DNA of 64,000 nt from Bacteroidales bacterium (GTDB lineage: Bacteria; Bacteroidota; Bacteroidia; Bacteroidales; UBA932). This document shows positions 63,947 through 64,000 of this stretch, one piece after another. Made by a program: the position numbers and the translations under genes. The number at the start of each line of letters is the position of its first letter. Positions within the stretch are counted from its first letter, which is position 1. The DNA is taken from assembly GCA_024401695.1 (NCBI GenBank), contig JAKSKN010000003.1, positions 164,837 to 228,836 of the forward strand. The letters run 5' to 3'. The notes beneath the pieces were generated by a model. The model worked only from the letters and a program-made list of their open reading frames with translations, was not told the DNA's origin and made no database searches.

Positions 63947-64000
63947 TAGCGGGAGTGGGTCACGATCCCACGACCTCCGGATTATGAATCCGACGCTCTA
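63947..64000 (-). tRNA. tRNA-Met (anticodon CAT), 5' part outside the window
   Basis: The minus strand gives an anticodon stem-loop TCGGA-TTCATAA-TCCGG with CAT, followed by a T arm and the 3' acceptor strand ending near 63947 (discriminator A). The 5' part runs past the window end. It could be elongator or initiator Met, or Ile with modified C34; the missing half would decide. Confidence 0.8.

Overview
The window looks like chromosomal DNA of a Bacteroidales bacterium (Bacteroidota) of moderate G+C. Four things point there: many start regions carry the Bacteroidota -7 box TAnnTTTG, some with a -33 TTTG/TTG box; proteins of Bacteroidetes-typical families are present (DUF4270 lipoprotein, DUF4294, DUF3098, FISUMP-type lipoproteins, TupA-like ATP-grasp, CBM9-like protein); S16 and L17 have Ala/Glu-rich tails; and a stand-alone GT5-like N-domain protein is encoded. 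Genus cannot be read from the sequence.

Layout. 1-3281: first half of the S10 ribosomal operon (rplD-rplW-rplB-rpsS-rplV-rpsC), closed by an intrinsic terminator. 3341-12131: about 9 kb of unrelated housekeeping genes (uvrC, pnuC, acpP, DUF4270, GT5-like, ftsX, DUF3098, uppP, lpxH-like, DUF4294) sits where rplP would normally follow rpsC. 12422-22923: the rest of S10, spc and alpha (rplP to rplQ with secY, map, infA, rpoA) resumes behind its own promoter and ends in a terminator. 22993-28004: CBM9-like protein, nagB, a TonB-like protein in frame behind the nagB stop, an AroD-AroA fusion and aroB. 28105-36060: an accessory region starting just after tRNA-Leu(CAA). It holds two HigBA-type toxin-antitoxin modules and two paralogous loci, each a roughly 50-residue Cys-containing peptide followed by a fimbrillin-like/FISUMP lipoprotein. 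Between them lies a divergent pair of predicted lipoproteins, one nucleosidase-like and one arginine-deiminase-like. 36061-47074: free-Met-R-sulfoxide reductase, K+/H+ antiporter, sufBC with a half-length sufD, ispE, DUF975, and a surface-polysaccharide cluster (TupA-like ATP-grasp, flippase, three glycosyltransferases). 47099-64000: rimM/rpsP, an M13 peptidase, tRNA-Leu(GAG), a FeoB gate domain without G domain, queH, a five-gene tripartite ABC efflux operon, galE, a phosphoesterase, radA, a 5'-nucleotidase, rsmE and the 3' part of a tRNA-Met.

The most unusual items are the duplicated peptide/lipoprotein loci (92 bp identical across the peptide end, spacer and signal peptide), the leader ORF plus terminator before the first copy, the extracytoplasmic arginine deiminase and nucleosidase between the copies, the split S10 operon, the G-domainless FeoB with an N-terminal Cys cluster, and the truncated SufD. 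No CRISPR array, transposase, integrase, reverse transcriptase or replication origin was seen.
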